DNA from: an uncultured Clostridia bacterium
Lineage (GTDB): Bacteria > Bacillota > Clostridia > Lachnospirales > Anaerotignaceae
DNA length: 64,000 bases
Direction: 5' to 3'
Assembly (NCBI GenBank): GCA_910586765.1
Contig: CAJUJJ010000010.1
Span: 1 to 64,000, forward strand
Of this stretch, positions 26,670 through 35,787 are shown in pieces; positions within the stretch are counted from its first letter, which is position 1; every line of letters starts with the position of its first letter. Position numbers and translations under genes: made by a program. The notes below the pieces were generated by a model. It did no database searches and was not told the DNA's origin. It worked only from the letters and a program-made list of their open reading frames with translations.

Positions 26670-27962
26670 TTATTTTTTTGGTATTTTCAGCTTGTCGCCT
26701 GCTCTCAAATAATCATTTTCTGTCTTTCCATTTGCTTCTAATATTCTAGTATATTGTGTACCATCACCATAAAATCTTTGTGCCAGTGTCCACCAAGAAT
26801 TGTCACTTTCTGTTACAGTATACCAATCAAAATTTCCTGGGTCATCTGTATTTGCCTCACCGCTGTTACTGTTACTATTTTCATTATTGTTTTGTTGTGT
26901 ATTTTCTCCTTCTGCTGTGGCTGTTGTTCCTCCTCCTTTTAATGTTTTGATTTCTTCTTCTAATTTTAATTTATCCATTTCTAATGTTTCATATCTTGCA
27001 CTTAAGTCTTCCTGTTCTGCAATCGTTTTTTCTGCTTCTTTGAGTTTACTTCCTAATGAAATACAACGAAATCCTAAAAAACCTATCAATGCAATAACAA
27101 CAATAGAAAATACAATGCTAAGTTTTTTACCTGGACGGAAAGAAATACTTTCCTCATCATCATAATCATCACTATATAATTCGTCCAAGTCCATTTGTTT
27201 TGCACCTCTTGTCAAATCGTAATCATCATAATTATTGCGACGATTTCTTCTGCCTTCTCTCATATCCATATTTTCATCATTTGTACTATGTGATGGTAAT
27301 GTAATTTCAATTTCCTGCATTAAAGGAGGTTTTCTTTCTGTTGATTGTGGCATATCATATGGTTTTTGTTCTCTATTTTCATATCCATTTTGTATTTGTG
27401 GTTCTTGTTGGTATCCCCCTTGATAAGAATTTTGGTAAGCATCTTGATATGTATTATAATTTGTATTTTGAGACATTTCATTTTGATATTCAGGCTGCTG
27501 CTGATAAGCATTGTCATAATCACTATCATACTGCTGCTGCTGATGTGGTGAATATTGCGGCGTAAAATCTATTTTTTGTGTATGATACATTCCTTCTTGA
27601 TTATCATATACCATTTGTGTTTGATACATTCCTTCTTGTGCATCATTTTCAGATTGTATTGTCTGAAATCTCATAGTATATTGCTGGTCGCCATCTTCTT
27701 GTGCATAACGGCGAGTTCTTCTACCTACCATTGTTTCTTCTGATGGTGCTACGTTTCCGCCACTCCAATCTACATAGTTTGTATCATTATTTTGTGCATT
27801 TGTTCTGCTATACATTGTTGTTGCTGTATCTGCTTGTTCGTTTTTTCCCATAAGAGGGTGTGTTTCCATAAGCATATCCACAATTTCTTTTGGTAAATCA
27901 TCATATAACTTTGGTTCTGTATTGTCTTGATTGTATCCGTTATTATAATTTTCCTTTTCCAT
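26670..27962 (-). CDS. Single-pass membrane protein with disordered cytoplasmic N terminus, coiled coil and LysM domain
   Basis: About 430 residues. Roughly the first 285 are predicted disordered and rich in Gln, Asn, Tyr and Asp, with repeats such as EGMYQTQ / EGMYHTQ and many NxYQ units. One transmembrane helix follows (LSIVFSIVVIALIGFLGF), then a short coiled coil (KLKEAEKTIAEQEDLSARYETLEMDK), a Gly/Asn/Ser linker and a C-terminal LysM domain (WYTVTESDNSWWTLAQRFYG...LRAGDKLKIPK). The LysM end should contact peptidoglycan outside the membrane. Two adjacent ATGs follow GTGGAGG; the second gives better spacing. Role unknown, perhaps envelope or division scaffolding. Confidence 0.82.
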   Translation of the reverse strand: MEKENYNNGYNQDNTEPKLYDDLPKEIVDMLMETHPLMGKNEQADTATTMYSRTNAQNNDTNYVDWSGGNVAPSEETMVGRRTRRYAQEDGDQQYTMRFQTIQSENDAQEGMYQTQMVYDNQEGMYHTQKIDFTPQYSPHQQQQYDSDYDNAYQQQPEYQNEMSQNTNYNTYQDAYQNSYQGGYQQEPQIQNGYENREQKPYDMPQSTERKPPLMQEIEITLPSHSTNDENMDMREGRRNRRNNYDDYDLTRGAKQMDLDELYSDDYDDEESISFRPGKKLSIVFSIVVIALIGFLGFRCISLGSKLKEAEKTIAEQEDLSARYETLEMDKLKLEEEIKTLKGGGTTATAEGENTQQNNNENSNSNSGEANTDDPGNFDWYTVTESDNSWWTLAQRFYGDGTQYTRILEANGKTENDYLRAGDKLKIPKK

Positions 27963-28651
27963 CATTATCCTCCACTTTATTTGTTATCGTGCCAAATAAA
28001 AAAGCTATATCATATACATATTAACACAAAAGTATCGCTTTTTTAAATACTTTCTGTTTTTTAAGCATATATTGTCATTATTATTTTAACCATTACAAAC
28101 ATAAGTGTCAACTAATACCTCTCTTTTGAAATCAATTCTTAAAATCTGTTTTTATTAAAATATAGCTAATATTACTACTTTTTAAAAATTTTTAAATGTA
28201 ATATATTGTTAATGTTATACATTTTTTACAAAAAAGATTTATTTTTCTGTATGAATTATCCTCTTTACTTTAACAGCAATATTGATTATACTTTACTAAG
28301 GAAATAAAATATTAGTATAACATTATTAGTAAATAAATACTATCACTTAAATTGTCAAAAATCTCTATTTTGGTTATAAACAATAGTATTGATGTACTGA
28401 ATATTTAGACAATATTCCCTCCGTTTTTTGCTCACTTTTTTTATACATATAGTATAACAAATCGAATATAAATTTTCGATTTCGTGTGTCAATTTTATTG
28501 ATACAAAATACATAATTGTTTTTATATCGTATATCACATTTATGTAACAATTACTGCATAATATTTGTATAATATAAAAAAATGTGCTATGATGTATGTG
28601 TGTTATATTATTTGTGTTTTAGTAAACGTATTTCATAAGGATGTGATTAAA
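27963..28651. other. Long AT-rich intergenic region between divergent genes
   Basis: Nearly 700 bases separate the LysM gene (minus) from mecA (plus). I see no coding sequence. A perfect 8-bp inverted repeat AAATCGAA/TTCGATTT lies at 28459-28482. A -10-like TATAAT at 28568-28573 precedes mecA, but no convincing -35 is present at the right distance. Confidence 0.6.
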
Positions 28652-29302
28652 TTGAAAATAGAAAAAATAAACGAAAGTCAAATCAAACTCATACTTACAG
28701 AAGCTGACCTGACAGAACGTGACATCAAATTAGAGGACTTAACAATGCCTTCTGAAAAAACACAGGCACTTTTTCACGATATTATGGAAAAAGCTCTGGA
28801 AGAATATGACTTTATTTCAGAAAATACACCTCTTATGGTAGAAGCAGTACCAGTAGGGTTAGATGGTATTATGATTATTGTAACAAAAATAGACTCCAAA
28901 AATTCGGAGGGATTTGGTGCAAAAATGCTCTCCCAACAAAAAGACTTACGTCGCTTTAAAAGAAAACCTCTTGTATTCCAAGAAGGAGAAGCAGACAAAA
29001 ATAGTGATATATTAATTTATTCTTTTTCAAAGCTAGATGATGTTATTGACTTTAGCTTACGTGTTGCCGATACTTATCATGATGCTAGTTCTCTTTACAA
29101 AATGTATGACAGATATTTTATTGTATTACAGATAAAACAAGATGGAGATGAAAACAAAGCAGAAGAACTTGAATTAATATTAGGGGAATATGGTCAAAAA
29201 CATATATCTGTTCAACTTTCTAAATATTATCTTATAGAACACGGTGAAACAATAATTGAAAATAAAGCAATCACACTTCTTTCAAAATGCTTCGCTTGTT
29301 AA
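28652..29302 (+). CDS. mecA: Adaptor protein MecA
   Basis: Adaptor that delivers substrates to the ClpC unfoldase. The protein is 217 residues from TTG 28652, preceded by AAGGATGTGA. It starts LKIEKINESQIKLILTEADL, the conserved MecA opening, with the acidic DIKLEDLTMPSEKTQALFHDIM segment next. The C-terminal ClpC-binding domain includes YSFSKLDDVIDFSLRV and LYKMYDRYFIVL. An upstream in-frame ATG at 28565 would add a hydrophobic extension without a ribosome binding site. Likely roles are protein quality control and stress or development. Confidence 0.9.
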   Translation: MKIEKINESQIKLILTEADLTERDIKLEDLTMPSEKTQALFHDIMEKALEEYDFISENTPLMVEAVPVGLDGIMIIVTKIDSKNSEGFGAKMLSQQKDLRRFKRKPLVFQEGEADKNSDILIYSFSKLDDVIDFSLRVADTYHDASSLYKMYDRYFIVLQIKQDGDENKAEELELILGEYGQKHISVQLSKYYLIEHGETIIENKAITLLSKCFAC

Positions 29303-29303
29303 A

Positions 29304-29337
29304 AAATAACCACCAGAAATCTGGTGGTTATTTTTTT
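29304..29337. terminator. Bidirectional intrinsic terminator
   Basis: AAATAACCACCAG / CTGGTGGTTATTT with a four-base loop between the convergent mecA and hppA. Confidence 0.9.
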
Positions 29338-29338
29338 A

Positions 29339-31324
29339 TTACAATAAACTTCCAATACTTAAAAACAGAGGTGCAAATACCAATGCTACAATCGTCATCA
29401 ATTTAATCAAGATATTGATAGAAGGGCCAGAAGTATCTTTAAATGGGTCGCCTACAGTATCTCCTACGACTGCTGCTTTATGTGCATCACTGCCTTTTCC
29501 GCCATGACTGCCTTCTTCAATATACTTTTTAGCATTGTCCCAGCTTCCTCCTGCATTAGACATAAATATTGCCATCATAACACCTGTCACAAGTGCTCCA
29601 GCAAGCAAACCGCCTAATGCTCCAGTACCTAAAAAGACACCTACAATCAATGGTACTACAACCGCCATAATACCTGGTATGAGCATTTCTTTTAATGCTG
29701 CTGTAGTAGAAATTTCAACACATTTTTTATAATCTGGTTTTTGTGTACCTTCCATAATACCTGGCATTGTACGGAATTGTCTCCTTACTTCTTCAATCAT
29801 TTGAAATGCTGCTTTTCCTACAGATTCCATTGTAAAAGCAGAAAACAAAAATGGAAGCATACCACCTATAAATAATCCGATAATAACTCTAGGCTCTAAT
29901 ATAGAAATACTGCTTAATGAAACAGCCTCTGCGTAAGAAACAAACAAAGCCAACGCTGTTAATGCCGCAGAACCTATTGCAAAACCTTTTCCCATAGCCG
30001 CTGTAGTATTTCCTACTGCATCTAATTTATCTGTAATTTCTCTAACAGTATGTTCCAATCCGCTCATTTCTGCAATACCGCCTGCATTATCTGCAATAGG
30101 ACCATAAGCATCTACTGCAACTGTAATGCCTGTAGTAGAAAGCATACCTACTGCTGCTAACGCAATACCATACAATCCGCTTACACTATATGCTGCAAAA
30201 ATACCTACGCAAATCAATACAACTGGTATTGCTGTAGATTGCATACCTACTGCCAAACCGCTTATAATTGCTGTTGCTGGGCCCGTTTCTGCTTGGTCTG
30301 CTATTTTTTTGACAAAATTATAATCTGCAGAAGTATATACCTCTGTAATTCTACCAATCAAAAGACCTACTGCCAAACCTGCTATTACAGCAATTGCTGC
30401 TTTCATATCTCCAAAAAGCATATTGCTCAACACCAAAGAACATATTACAACAATCGCTGCAGAAACATAAGAACCCATTGTTAAAGCCTTTTGAGGATTG
30501 TTATTTCCTCCATGTACAAAAAACGTAGCAATAATAGATGCCAATATACCACAAGCAGATAACACTAATGGGAATAATGCTCCTTCTGCACTAAAATATA
30601 CAATACCTAATGTTACAGCAGAAACAATTGAGCCAACATAAGACTCAAACAAGTCTGCTCCCATACCAGCAACGTCACCTACATTATCCCCTACATTATC
30701 TGCAATAACCGCAGGGTTACGAGGGTCATCTTCTGGTATGCCTGCTTCTACTTTACCTACTAAGTCTGCACCAACGTCAGCTGCTTTGGTATAAATACCT
30801 CCGCCTACACGTCCAAACAATGCAATAGAAGAAGCTCCTAAACTAAATCCAGAAAGCACTGCAACATCTTTTGTGACAATGCATACAACGCTTACTCCAA
30901 GTAATCCTAATCCTACTACAGACATACCCATAACAGCACCACCAGAAAATGCTGTGGAAAGTGCTTTATTCATACCACCTGTTTTTGCACCATTCGCTGT
31001 ACGAACATTTGCTTTTGTTGCTACATTCATACCAAAATAACCTGCCAATGTAGAAAATAATGCTCCCACTGCAAAACAAATTGCTGTAGTAATACCAATT
31101 CCTAAGCAAATTAATACAAACAATACCAATACAAATACCACCAGTATTTTATATTCTGCTTTTAAAAAGGCATTTGCACCATCTCTTATAGCAAGTGCAA
31201 TTTCTTGCATACGTTCTGTGCCTTCTTCTTGTTTGCTGATTTTTGATGCTAGTGTAAAAGCAAATAGGAGTGCTATCACACCTAATATTGGTGCTGCAAA
31301 AATCATACTATCTGAAAATTCCAT
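29339..31324 (-). CDS. hppA: Membrane-bound K+-dependent pyrophosphatase (ion pump)
   Basis: Couples pyrophosphate hydrolysis to H+ or Na+ export. It has 661 residues and about 15-16 membrane helices. Active-site motifs DVGADLVGKVEAGIPEDDPRN and DNVGDNVGDVAGMGADLFES are intact, as are the C-terminal GDTVGDPFKDTSGPS acidic residues. GNTTAAMGKGFAIGSAA carries Ala where K+-independent enzymes have Lys, indicating the K+-dependent subclass. Whether H+ or Na+ is pumped cannot be settled here. Ribosome binding site AAAAGGGGGA. Confidence 0.97.
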   Translation of the reverse strand: MEFSDSMIFAAPILGVIALLFAFTLASKISKQEEGTERMQEIALAIRDGANAFLKAEYKILVVFVLVLFVLICLGIGITTAICFAVGALFSTLAGYFGMNVATKANVRTANGAKTGGMNKALSTAFSGGAVMGMSVVGLGLLGVSVVCIVTKDVAVLSGFSLGASSIALFGRVGGGIYTKAADVGADLVGKVEAGIPEDDPRNPAVIADNVGDNVGDVAGMGADLFESYVGSIVSAVTLGIVYFSAEGALFPLVLSACGILASIIATFFVHGGNNNPQKALTMGSYVSAAIVVICSLVLSNMLFGDMKAAIAVIAGLAVGLLIGRITEVYTSADYNFVKKIADQAETGPATAIISGLAVGMQSTAIPVVLICVGIFAAYSVSGLYGIALAAVGMLSTTGITVAVDAYGPIADNAGGIAEMSGLEHTVREITDKLDAVGNTTAAMGKGFAIGSAALTALALFVSYAEAVSLSSISILEPRVIIGLFIGGMLPFLFSAFTMESVGKAAFQMIEEVRRQFRTMPGIMEGTQKPDYKKCVEISTTAALKEMLIPGIMAVVVPLIVGVFLGTGALGGLLAGALVTGVMMAIFMSNAGGSWDNAKKYIEEGSHGGKGSDAHKAAVVGDTVGDPFKDTSGPSINILIKLMTIVALVFAPLFLSIGSLL

Positions 31325-31353
31325 AAAAATCCCCCTTTTATCGTTTTATTATT

Positions 31354-31382
31354 ATTATAAACAATAAAAGAGGTTTTGTCAT
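31354..31382 (-). promoter_or_regulatory. hppA: hppA promoter
   Basis: On the minus strand: -35 ATGACA (complement of 31377-31382), 17-base spacer, -10 TATAAT (complement of 31354-31359), about 30 bases before the hppA ATG. Confidence 0.65.
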
Positions 31383-31417
31383 TATGAAATCCAATTTATA
31401 TTTTTTTAATTTTTATT

Positions 31418-31795
31418 TTATTTTTTATGTGGTCGACAAAATGTTATTTGTTCCAATACAACATAAAACATATCTTTATCTATAATAAACACTACTTTCA
31501 ATGTAATATTATTTTTTATACCATAGCTATAAAGTTCATAATATGCAACATAACTATATTGTTGTTGTATTACTTTTAGTGCGTCAGTATATGTCATTTG
31601 ATATGGTATATCAATATAAACTGGTTTATATTTCTCATTGCCATAACGTAATGCCATATAAATTTCATTTTGTTTTACACAACTGCTGTCAAATTTGTCA
31701 ATAAATGCAGCAATGCCATATTTTGCTAAAGCTGTAACTGCTTCTTTCAAAAAAGCAGATATTTCTTTTTCTACATTTTTTGTTATTTTAATCAT
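31418..31795 (-). CDS. Hypothetical protein, 125 aa
   Basis: I do not recognise this family. It is soluble, with an amphipathic N terminus (MIKITKNVEKEISAFLKEAVTAL), and a beta-rich remainder with many Tyr residues (YVAYYELYSYGI, MFYVVLEQITF). The start is ATG 31795, preceded by a weak AAGGT and lying 11 bases after the AEC transporter stop, so it is probably co-transcribed with that gene. Confidence 0.6.
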   Translation of the reverse strand: MIKITKNVEKEISAFLKEAVTALAKYGIAAFIDKFDSSCVKQNEIYMALRYGNEKYKPVYIDIPYQMTYTDALKVIQQQYSYVAYYELYSYGIKNNITLKVVFIIDKDMFYVVLEQITFCRPHKK

Positions 31796-31806
31796 AATAT
31801 ACCTTA

Positions 31807-32727
31807 TTAACACAAAAATTTTGCTATAAGAGGAAGTGTAATTACAGAAAGCACTGTTGATACAAATACATATTCTGATGCTCTTTTTTCATCATTTCCA
31901 TATCCTCCTGCAAAAGAAGGCAGTGCTGCCGCTGCTGGTGTTGCCATCAGTATTACAATAACACCTAATGCAATGCCATCTAAAAACATTCCCATTAATA
32001 ACTTTGTTATAACAGGCATTACAATCAGTGTAAAAAAGCTAAATATATATACACTTTTATCTTGAAGCACTTGCTTTACTTTTGCCGCTGCCAAAAGAGA
32101 ACCTATTACAATCATAGAAAGACATACTGTTGTAATAGAAGCATAATTTAAAGCATTATAGAGTGGTTCAGGCAATGCTATGGAATTGACAAAAAGTACA
32201 ACACCTATTATTGCAGAAAAACAAATTAAATTAAAAAAAGCATCTTTTACCATTTTTGCTGGTGGTTTTGCTGTGCCGCATTTATAAGAAAACAACACAG
32301 AACAAGCAGTAAATAAATAAACATTACTTGCAAACATTACCGCTACACAAAATATTAGTCCCTCTGCTCCAAACATTGCTGTAACAAGAGGTTGTCCCAT
32401 AAATATAACATTGCTATAGACACCGCCCCCTGCAAAAAGTCCCAACTGCGGAAAATCCATTTTTAAACATTTTCCTACAACAAAAAATATCACTGTTCCT
32501 AATAAACACATCAAAAGTGTTCCGCCACCTGTTTTTAAAAATCCTATTAGTATTTCATGAGAATACTCTCTTTGAAGCAAAACAATCATATTTGCAGGTA
32601 CTGCTACTTTTGTTAATACAATAGAAAGTCCTTTTGTATCTTTTAAATATCCTGTTTTACTCAACAAAAAACCTACTATCATAAGCAATACCATTGTTGT
32701 AAGCTGTCCTATTACTGCCAGTGCCAC
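31807..32727 (-). CDS. AEC (auxin efflux carrier) family transporter
   Basis: A 306-residue membrane protein with about ten hydrophobic helices in two repeats. Family features include ILTKVAVPANMI-like (VLTKVAVPANMIVLL) and GGGVYSNVIFMGQPLV near residue 100, and ATPAAAALPSFAGGYGND near 265. Bacterial members export or import small organic acids such as malate; substrate unknown here. The start is GTG at 32725-32727 with AGGAGATGG upstream. Confidence 0.9.
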   Translation of the reverse strand: MALAVIGQLTTMVLLMIVGFLLSKTGYLKDTKGLSIVLTKVAVPANMIVLLQREYSHEILIGFLKTGGGTLLMCLLGTVIFFVVGKCLKMDFPQLGLFAGGGVYSNVIFMGQPLVTAMFGAEGLIFCVAVMFASNVYLFTACSVLFSYKCGTAKPPAKMVKDAFFNLICFSAIIGVVLFVNSIALPEPLYNALNYASITTVCLSMIVIGSLLAAAKVKQVLQDKSVYIFSFFTLIVMPVITKLLMGMFLDGIALGVIVILMATPAAAALPSFAGGYGNDEKRASEYVFVSTVLSVITLPLIAKFLC

Positions 32728-32792
32728 ATCGCCATCTCCTTTTTTATAAAACCAAACACAATGCCCTTACTACAATACAAAAATTTTTTACA

Positions 32793-34169
32793 CTACTCTT
32801 TTATCCACTCATTCAACTTTTTCATCTCTTTTAATATAAAAAAGGATACAATACAGCCTGATGTAATATCTGCTACAGGGCCAGCAACTAATATACCATC
32901 TAATCCCCAAAACAAAGGAAACAATACAATAAGTGGTATCAACAATATTACTTGTCTAAGCATAGAAAGTATAGAGGCTTTTAATGCTTGTCCTGTTGCT
33001 TGAAAATAGCCTGTTGATATAATTTGTATACCAGATATAAATATACCAAACATAAATACTCTCATACTTTTTATAGCAAATGTCATAAATGTTGCATCGC
33101 CAGAACCAAATATCATTAAAAGATATTTTGGAAAAAATACACAGCCTGCCCAGCCTACAATAGAAAAAGCAGTTGCAACTTTAACAGTAAGCAAATAAGT
33201 ATCTTTTATTCTTTGAGGTTTTTTCGCACCATAATTAAAACCTACAATAGGCTGTGCTCCTACACTAAGACCAATATTAATACCTATCAATATCGCACTG
33301 ACTTTTAAAACAATGCCCATAGCACTTAATGCTACATCTCCTCCTACATCACAGGCATTTCCATAATGTACTAGAGAATTGTTTAATATTACCTGAAGCA
33401 TAGTATTTGCAACTTGTACAATAAAACTAGATACACCTAATGAACAAAAATCAAATACTAATTTTAATTCAGGCTTGAAATACTGCTTTTTCAAACGCAT
33501 TCTACTTCTTGTTTTAAAATAAAATACTAATACAACAGAAGATAATATTTGTGATGTAATTGTAGCAATAGCAGCACCTTTTACGCCCCAATGCAGTACA
33601 AATATATAAATAGGGTCTAATATAGTATTTAATATTGCACCTACCATCATACTCATCATAGCCATTTTAGGGCTGCCATCTGTACGTGCCATATTGGAAA
33701 GCCCTGCACCTACCATCATAAAAGGCATACCTATCAATATAATACTAGAATAATCTTTTGCATACTGCATAATGGTATCTGTTGCACCAAAAAGCCTCAG
33801 CATAGGCTCAAAAAAACAAAAACCTATACCACAAACGATTAAACCTAATACAATCAATATTGTCATCATATTGCCTAATACTTTTTCTGCTATATCAAAT
33901 CTACCTTCTCCCAAACGAATAGAAGCATAAGCACTTCCCCCTGCTCCCACTAGCATAGAAAGTGCTAAGGCGATTGTTACAATAGGAAAGGCAACTGTTG
34001 TTGCTGCATTTCCCTGATAACCTACTCCTTGTCCTATAAATACTTGGTCTACAATATTATACAAATTGTTTACCAAAAAAGAGACTACAGAAGGTACAGC
34101 AAAACTTTTTAGCAATTTTGAAACGGGTTCTATGCCTAGTGGGTTTTCATTATCGTTTTGTTTATTCAT
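32793..34169 (-). CDS. MATE family efflux transporter
   Basis: A 458-residue cation-coupled multidrug/toxin extrusion protein with 12 predicted helices. Characteristic segments are FAVPSVVSFLVNNLYNIVDQVFIGQGVG (start), MARTDGSPKMAM and GAQPIVGFNYGAKKPQRI near residue 310. The ribosome binding site GGAGGAATAGT precedes the ATG. Upstream, GGGCAaacTGCCC (34206-34218) forms a short hairpin in the leader; no known riboswitch fits it. Confidence 0.93.
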   Translation of the reverse strand: MNKQNDNENPLGIEPVSKLLKSFAVPSVVSFLVNNLYNIVDQVFIGQGVGYQGNAATTVAFPIVTIALALSMLVGAGGSAYASIRLGEGRFDIAEKVLGNMMTILIVLGLIVCGIGFCFFEPMLRLFGATDTIMQYAKDYSSIILIGMPFMMVGAGLSNMARTDGSPKMAMMSMMVGAILNTILDPIYIFVLHWGVKGAAIATITSQILSSVVLVFYFKTRSRMRLKKQYFKPELKLVFDFCSLGVSSFIVQVANTMLQVILNNSLVHYGNACDVGGDVALSAMGIVLKVSAILIGINIGLSVGAQPIVGFNYGAKKPQRIKDTYLLTVKVATAFSIVGWAGCVFFPKYLLMIFGSGDATFMTFAIKSMRVFMFGIFISGIQIISTGYFQATGQALKASILSMLRQVILLIPLIVLFPLFWGLDGILVAGPVADITSGCIVSFFILKEMKKLNEWIKE

Positions 34170-34370
34170 ACTATTCCTCCTTTTTCAATTATTTATAATA
34201 TGAAAGGGCAAACTGCCCTACACTGTGACTTTAGCATATTTCGTCATTTTATCATACTAACACATCTATTTTTGATATGCAATAATGAGTTTGTATTACT
34301 TTTTTACGGCAACAAAGCACATTACAGCATAGTTATAAGTCTTTTTCTATTTTTGTACTGTAATTTGCAC

Positions 34371-34934
34371 TTAAATTATTTGCATATGCTCCAGTAATAT
34401 TTTAGCTCCTACTGCAATCAATACAATTCCTCCTGCAATAGAAGCCTTTTTCTGTAAAAATGCCCCTAAATGCTTTCCTAACATACCACCTATGTAACTT
34501 AAAACAAATGCCACAACACCTATAATAGCAGAAGCGTATACAATATTCACTTGCAATATGGCAAAACTAACCCCTATCGCAAGAGCATCAATACTTGTTG
34601 CGATTGCCTGAAGCACTAAATTTTTATTTGTCAATATTGTTATACTCTTTTCTTCTTCCTCTTGTTTTAAACTTTCCCATATCATACTGCCTCCTATCAA
34701 CGCAAGCAGAAAAAAAGCAATCCAGTGGTCTATTGCCTCCATAGCATTTTTTACACTAATTCCTAAAAGCCACCCCAACAAAGGCATTAAAAACTGAAAC
34801 AAACCAAAATAAACACCTTGTTTTAATGCTTCTTTTTTACCAAAATCAGTAACAGATACTCCATTTGCAATAGAAACTGCAAAAGCGTCCATTGCTAAAC
34901 TAAGTGCTATCAATAAAATCGTCATTGTTTCCAT
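34371..34934 (-). CDS. mntP: Manganese efflux pump MntP family
   Basis: A 187-residue, six-helix membrane protein. The family acidic motifs are LSLAMDAFAVSIANGV near residue 12 and ATSIDALAIGVSFAI near 112. Exports Mn2+ in characterised relatives. The 5' leader shows no yybP-ykoY (Mn2+) riboswitch that I can recognise. Ribosome binding site GAAGGAGAAG. Confidence 0.93.
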   Translation of the reverse strand: METMTILLIALSLAMDAFAVSIANGVSVTDFGKKEALKQGVYFGLFQFLMPLLGWLLGISVKNAMEAIDHWIAFFLLALIGGSMIWESLKQEEEEKSITILTNKNLVLQAIATSIDALAIGVSFAILQVNIVYASAIIGVVAFVLSYIGGMLGKHLGAFLQKKASIAGGIVLIAVGAKILLEHMQII

Positions 34935-35070
34935 AAAACTTCTCCTTCATTATGTTTTTTTATTTACGATATGCTAAAAATAATATTGAAAGAACAAATA
35001 CATTTTTCATAAATTGTTTAAAAAAGAGAAAACAAAAAGAATGTACATATTAACTGTACATTCTTTACTA

Positions 35071-35143
35071 TGGGAGTTACAGGGCTCGAACCTGTGACCC
35101 TCTGCTTGTAAGGCAGATGCTCTCCCAGCTGAGCTAAACTCCC
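35071..35143 (-). tRNA. tRNA-Val (anticodon TAC)
   Basis: On the minus strand the gene opens GGGAGTTTAGCTCAGCTGGG. The anticodon loop CTTACAA sits in a CTGC/GCAG stem (anticodon complement at 35108-35110), the T-arm has GGTTCGAGCC, and the acceptor 3' half AACTCCC plus A closes the stem. CCA is not encoded. Confidence 0.97.
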
Positions 35144-35179
35144 TCAAAAACAGTAATAGTATTTACTTTTATTATTTGC

Positions 35180-35251
35180 TGACCCGTAAGGGAATCGAAC
35201 CCTTGTTTCAGCCGTGAGAGGGCCGCGTCTTGACCGCTTGACCAACGGGCC
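35180..35251 (-). tRNA. tRNA-Glu (anticodon CTC)
   Basis: Minus-strand gene beginning GGCCCGTTGGTCAAGCGG with Glu-type D-arm. The anticodon loop CTCTCAC (anticodon complement at 35216-35218) reads GAG codons, the stem CGGCC/GGCTG contains one G-U, and the T-arm has GGTTCGATTCC. CCA is not encoded. A CTC isoacceptor is a less common choice in an AT-rich genome, where TTC is the usual Glu tRNA. Confidence 0.95.
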
Positions 35252-35267
35252 TCATTAGAAAAAGTAA

Positions 35268-35341
35268 TAGCGGAGAAGGGATTTGAACCCCTGACACCGC
35301 GGGTATGAACCGCGTGCTCTAGCCAACTGAGCTACTCCGCC
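35268..35341 (-). tRNA. tRNA-Met (anticodon CAT, elongator type)
   Basis: Minus-strand gene beginning GGCGGAGTAGCTCAGTTGGC. The anticodon loop TTCATAC lies in CGCGG/CCGCG (anticodon complement 35305-35307), and the T-arm is GGGGTTCAAATCCC. The regular acceptor with a G-U at position 1:72, and a D-arm unlike initiator tRNA, point to the elongator or a lysidine-modified Ile(CAU) species; elongator Met is favoured by similarity to Bacillus. Confidence 0.93.
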
Positions 35342-35429
35342 ATATCAGCTATTTCTTTTTTACTTGCTTGCTACTTGACCTATTATAAGGGGCAATTTTA
35401 TATTTGTCAATACTTTTTTTGACATTATT

Positions 35430-35738
35430 TTAATTTTTTGAATTATTTACATAAAGCACTTCATTTGGCATAACAAGACCTAGCTGTTGTCTTGCTACTT
35501 TTTCAATATAGGCATCGCTGTTGTAATATTCTTTTTCTCTGATGTACTCTGCATTTTTTTGTTGTTCCTGCTGTATCTGTACTAAAATTTCTTCTGCCTC
35601 TTGTTTATATTTTCCATACATACTTAGTTGGCTTGCTATTCCTACTGAAATTGCAATAAAAAACAACACCATAAAAAATAATACGATTGTTCTGTCAAAA
35701 GGTCGTCTTCTTTTTACTGATTTTGTAGATTTTTTCAT
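35430..35738 (-). CDS. divIC: Septum formation initiator DivIC/FtsB family
   Basis: A 102-residue bitopic membrane protein: basic N terminus (KKSTKSVKRRRPFDR), one transmembrane helix (TIVLFFMVLFFIAISVGIA), then an extracellular coiled coil (YKQEAEEILVQIQQEQQKNAEYI) and the family ending SDAYIEKVARQQLGLVMPNEVLY. It takes part in the FtsL/DivIB division complex. It closes the mazG-hup-rqcP-yabP-yabQ-divIC block. Confidence 0.93.
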   Translation of the reverse strand: MKKSTKSVKRRRPFDRTIVLFFMVLFFIAISVGIASQLSMYGKYKQEAEEILVQIQQEQQKNAEYIREKEYYNSDAYIEKVARQQLGLVMPNEVLYVNNSKN

Positions 35739-35787
35739 AATAAATTTCTCCTTTTGTGCAAAAGACTGCTCCCTTTTTATATCTCTC

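Noticed and set aside
27230..27750. Several plus-strand frames opposite the LysM protein gene
   Set aside because: They are reverse-strand images of the low-complexity Gln/Asn/Tyr codons; composition and lack of ribosome binding sites argue against coding.
34935..35070. Possible manganese (yybP-ykoY) riboswitch ahead of mntP
   Set aside because: The conserved loop sequences are absent; the stretch is simple AT-rich DNA.
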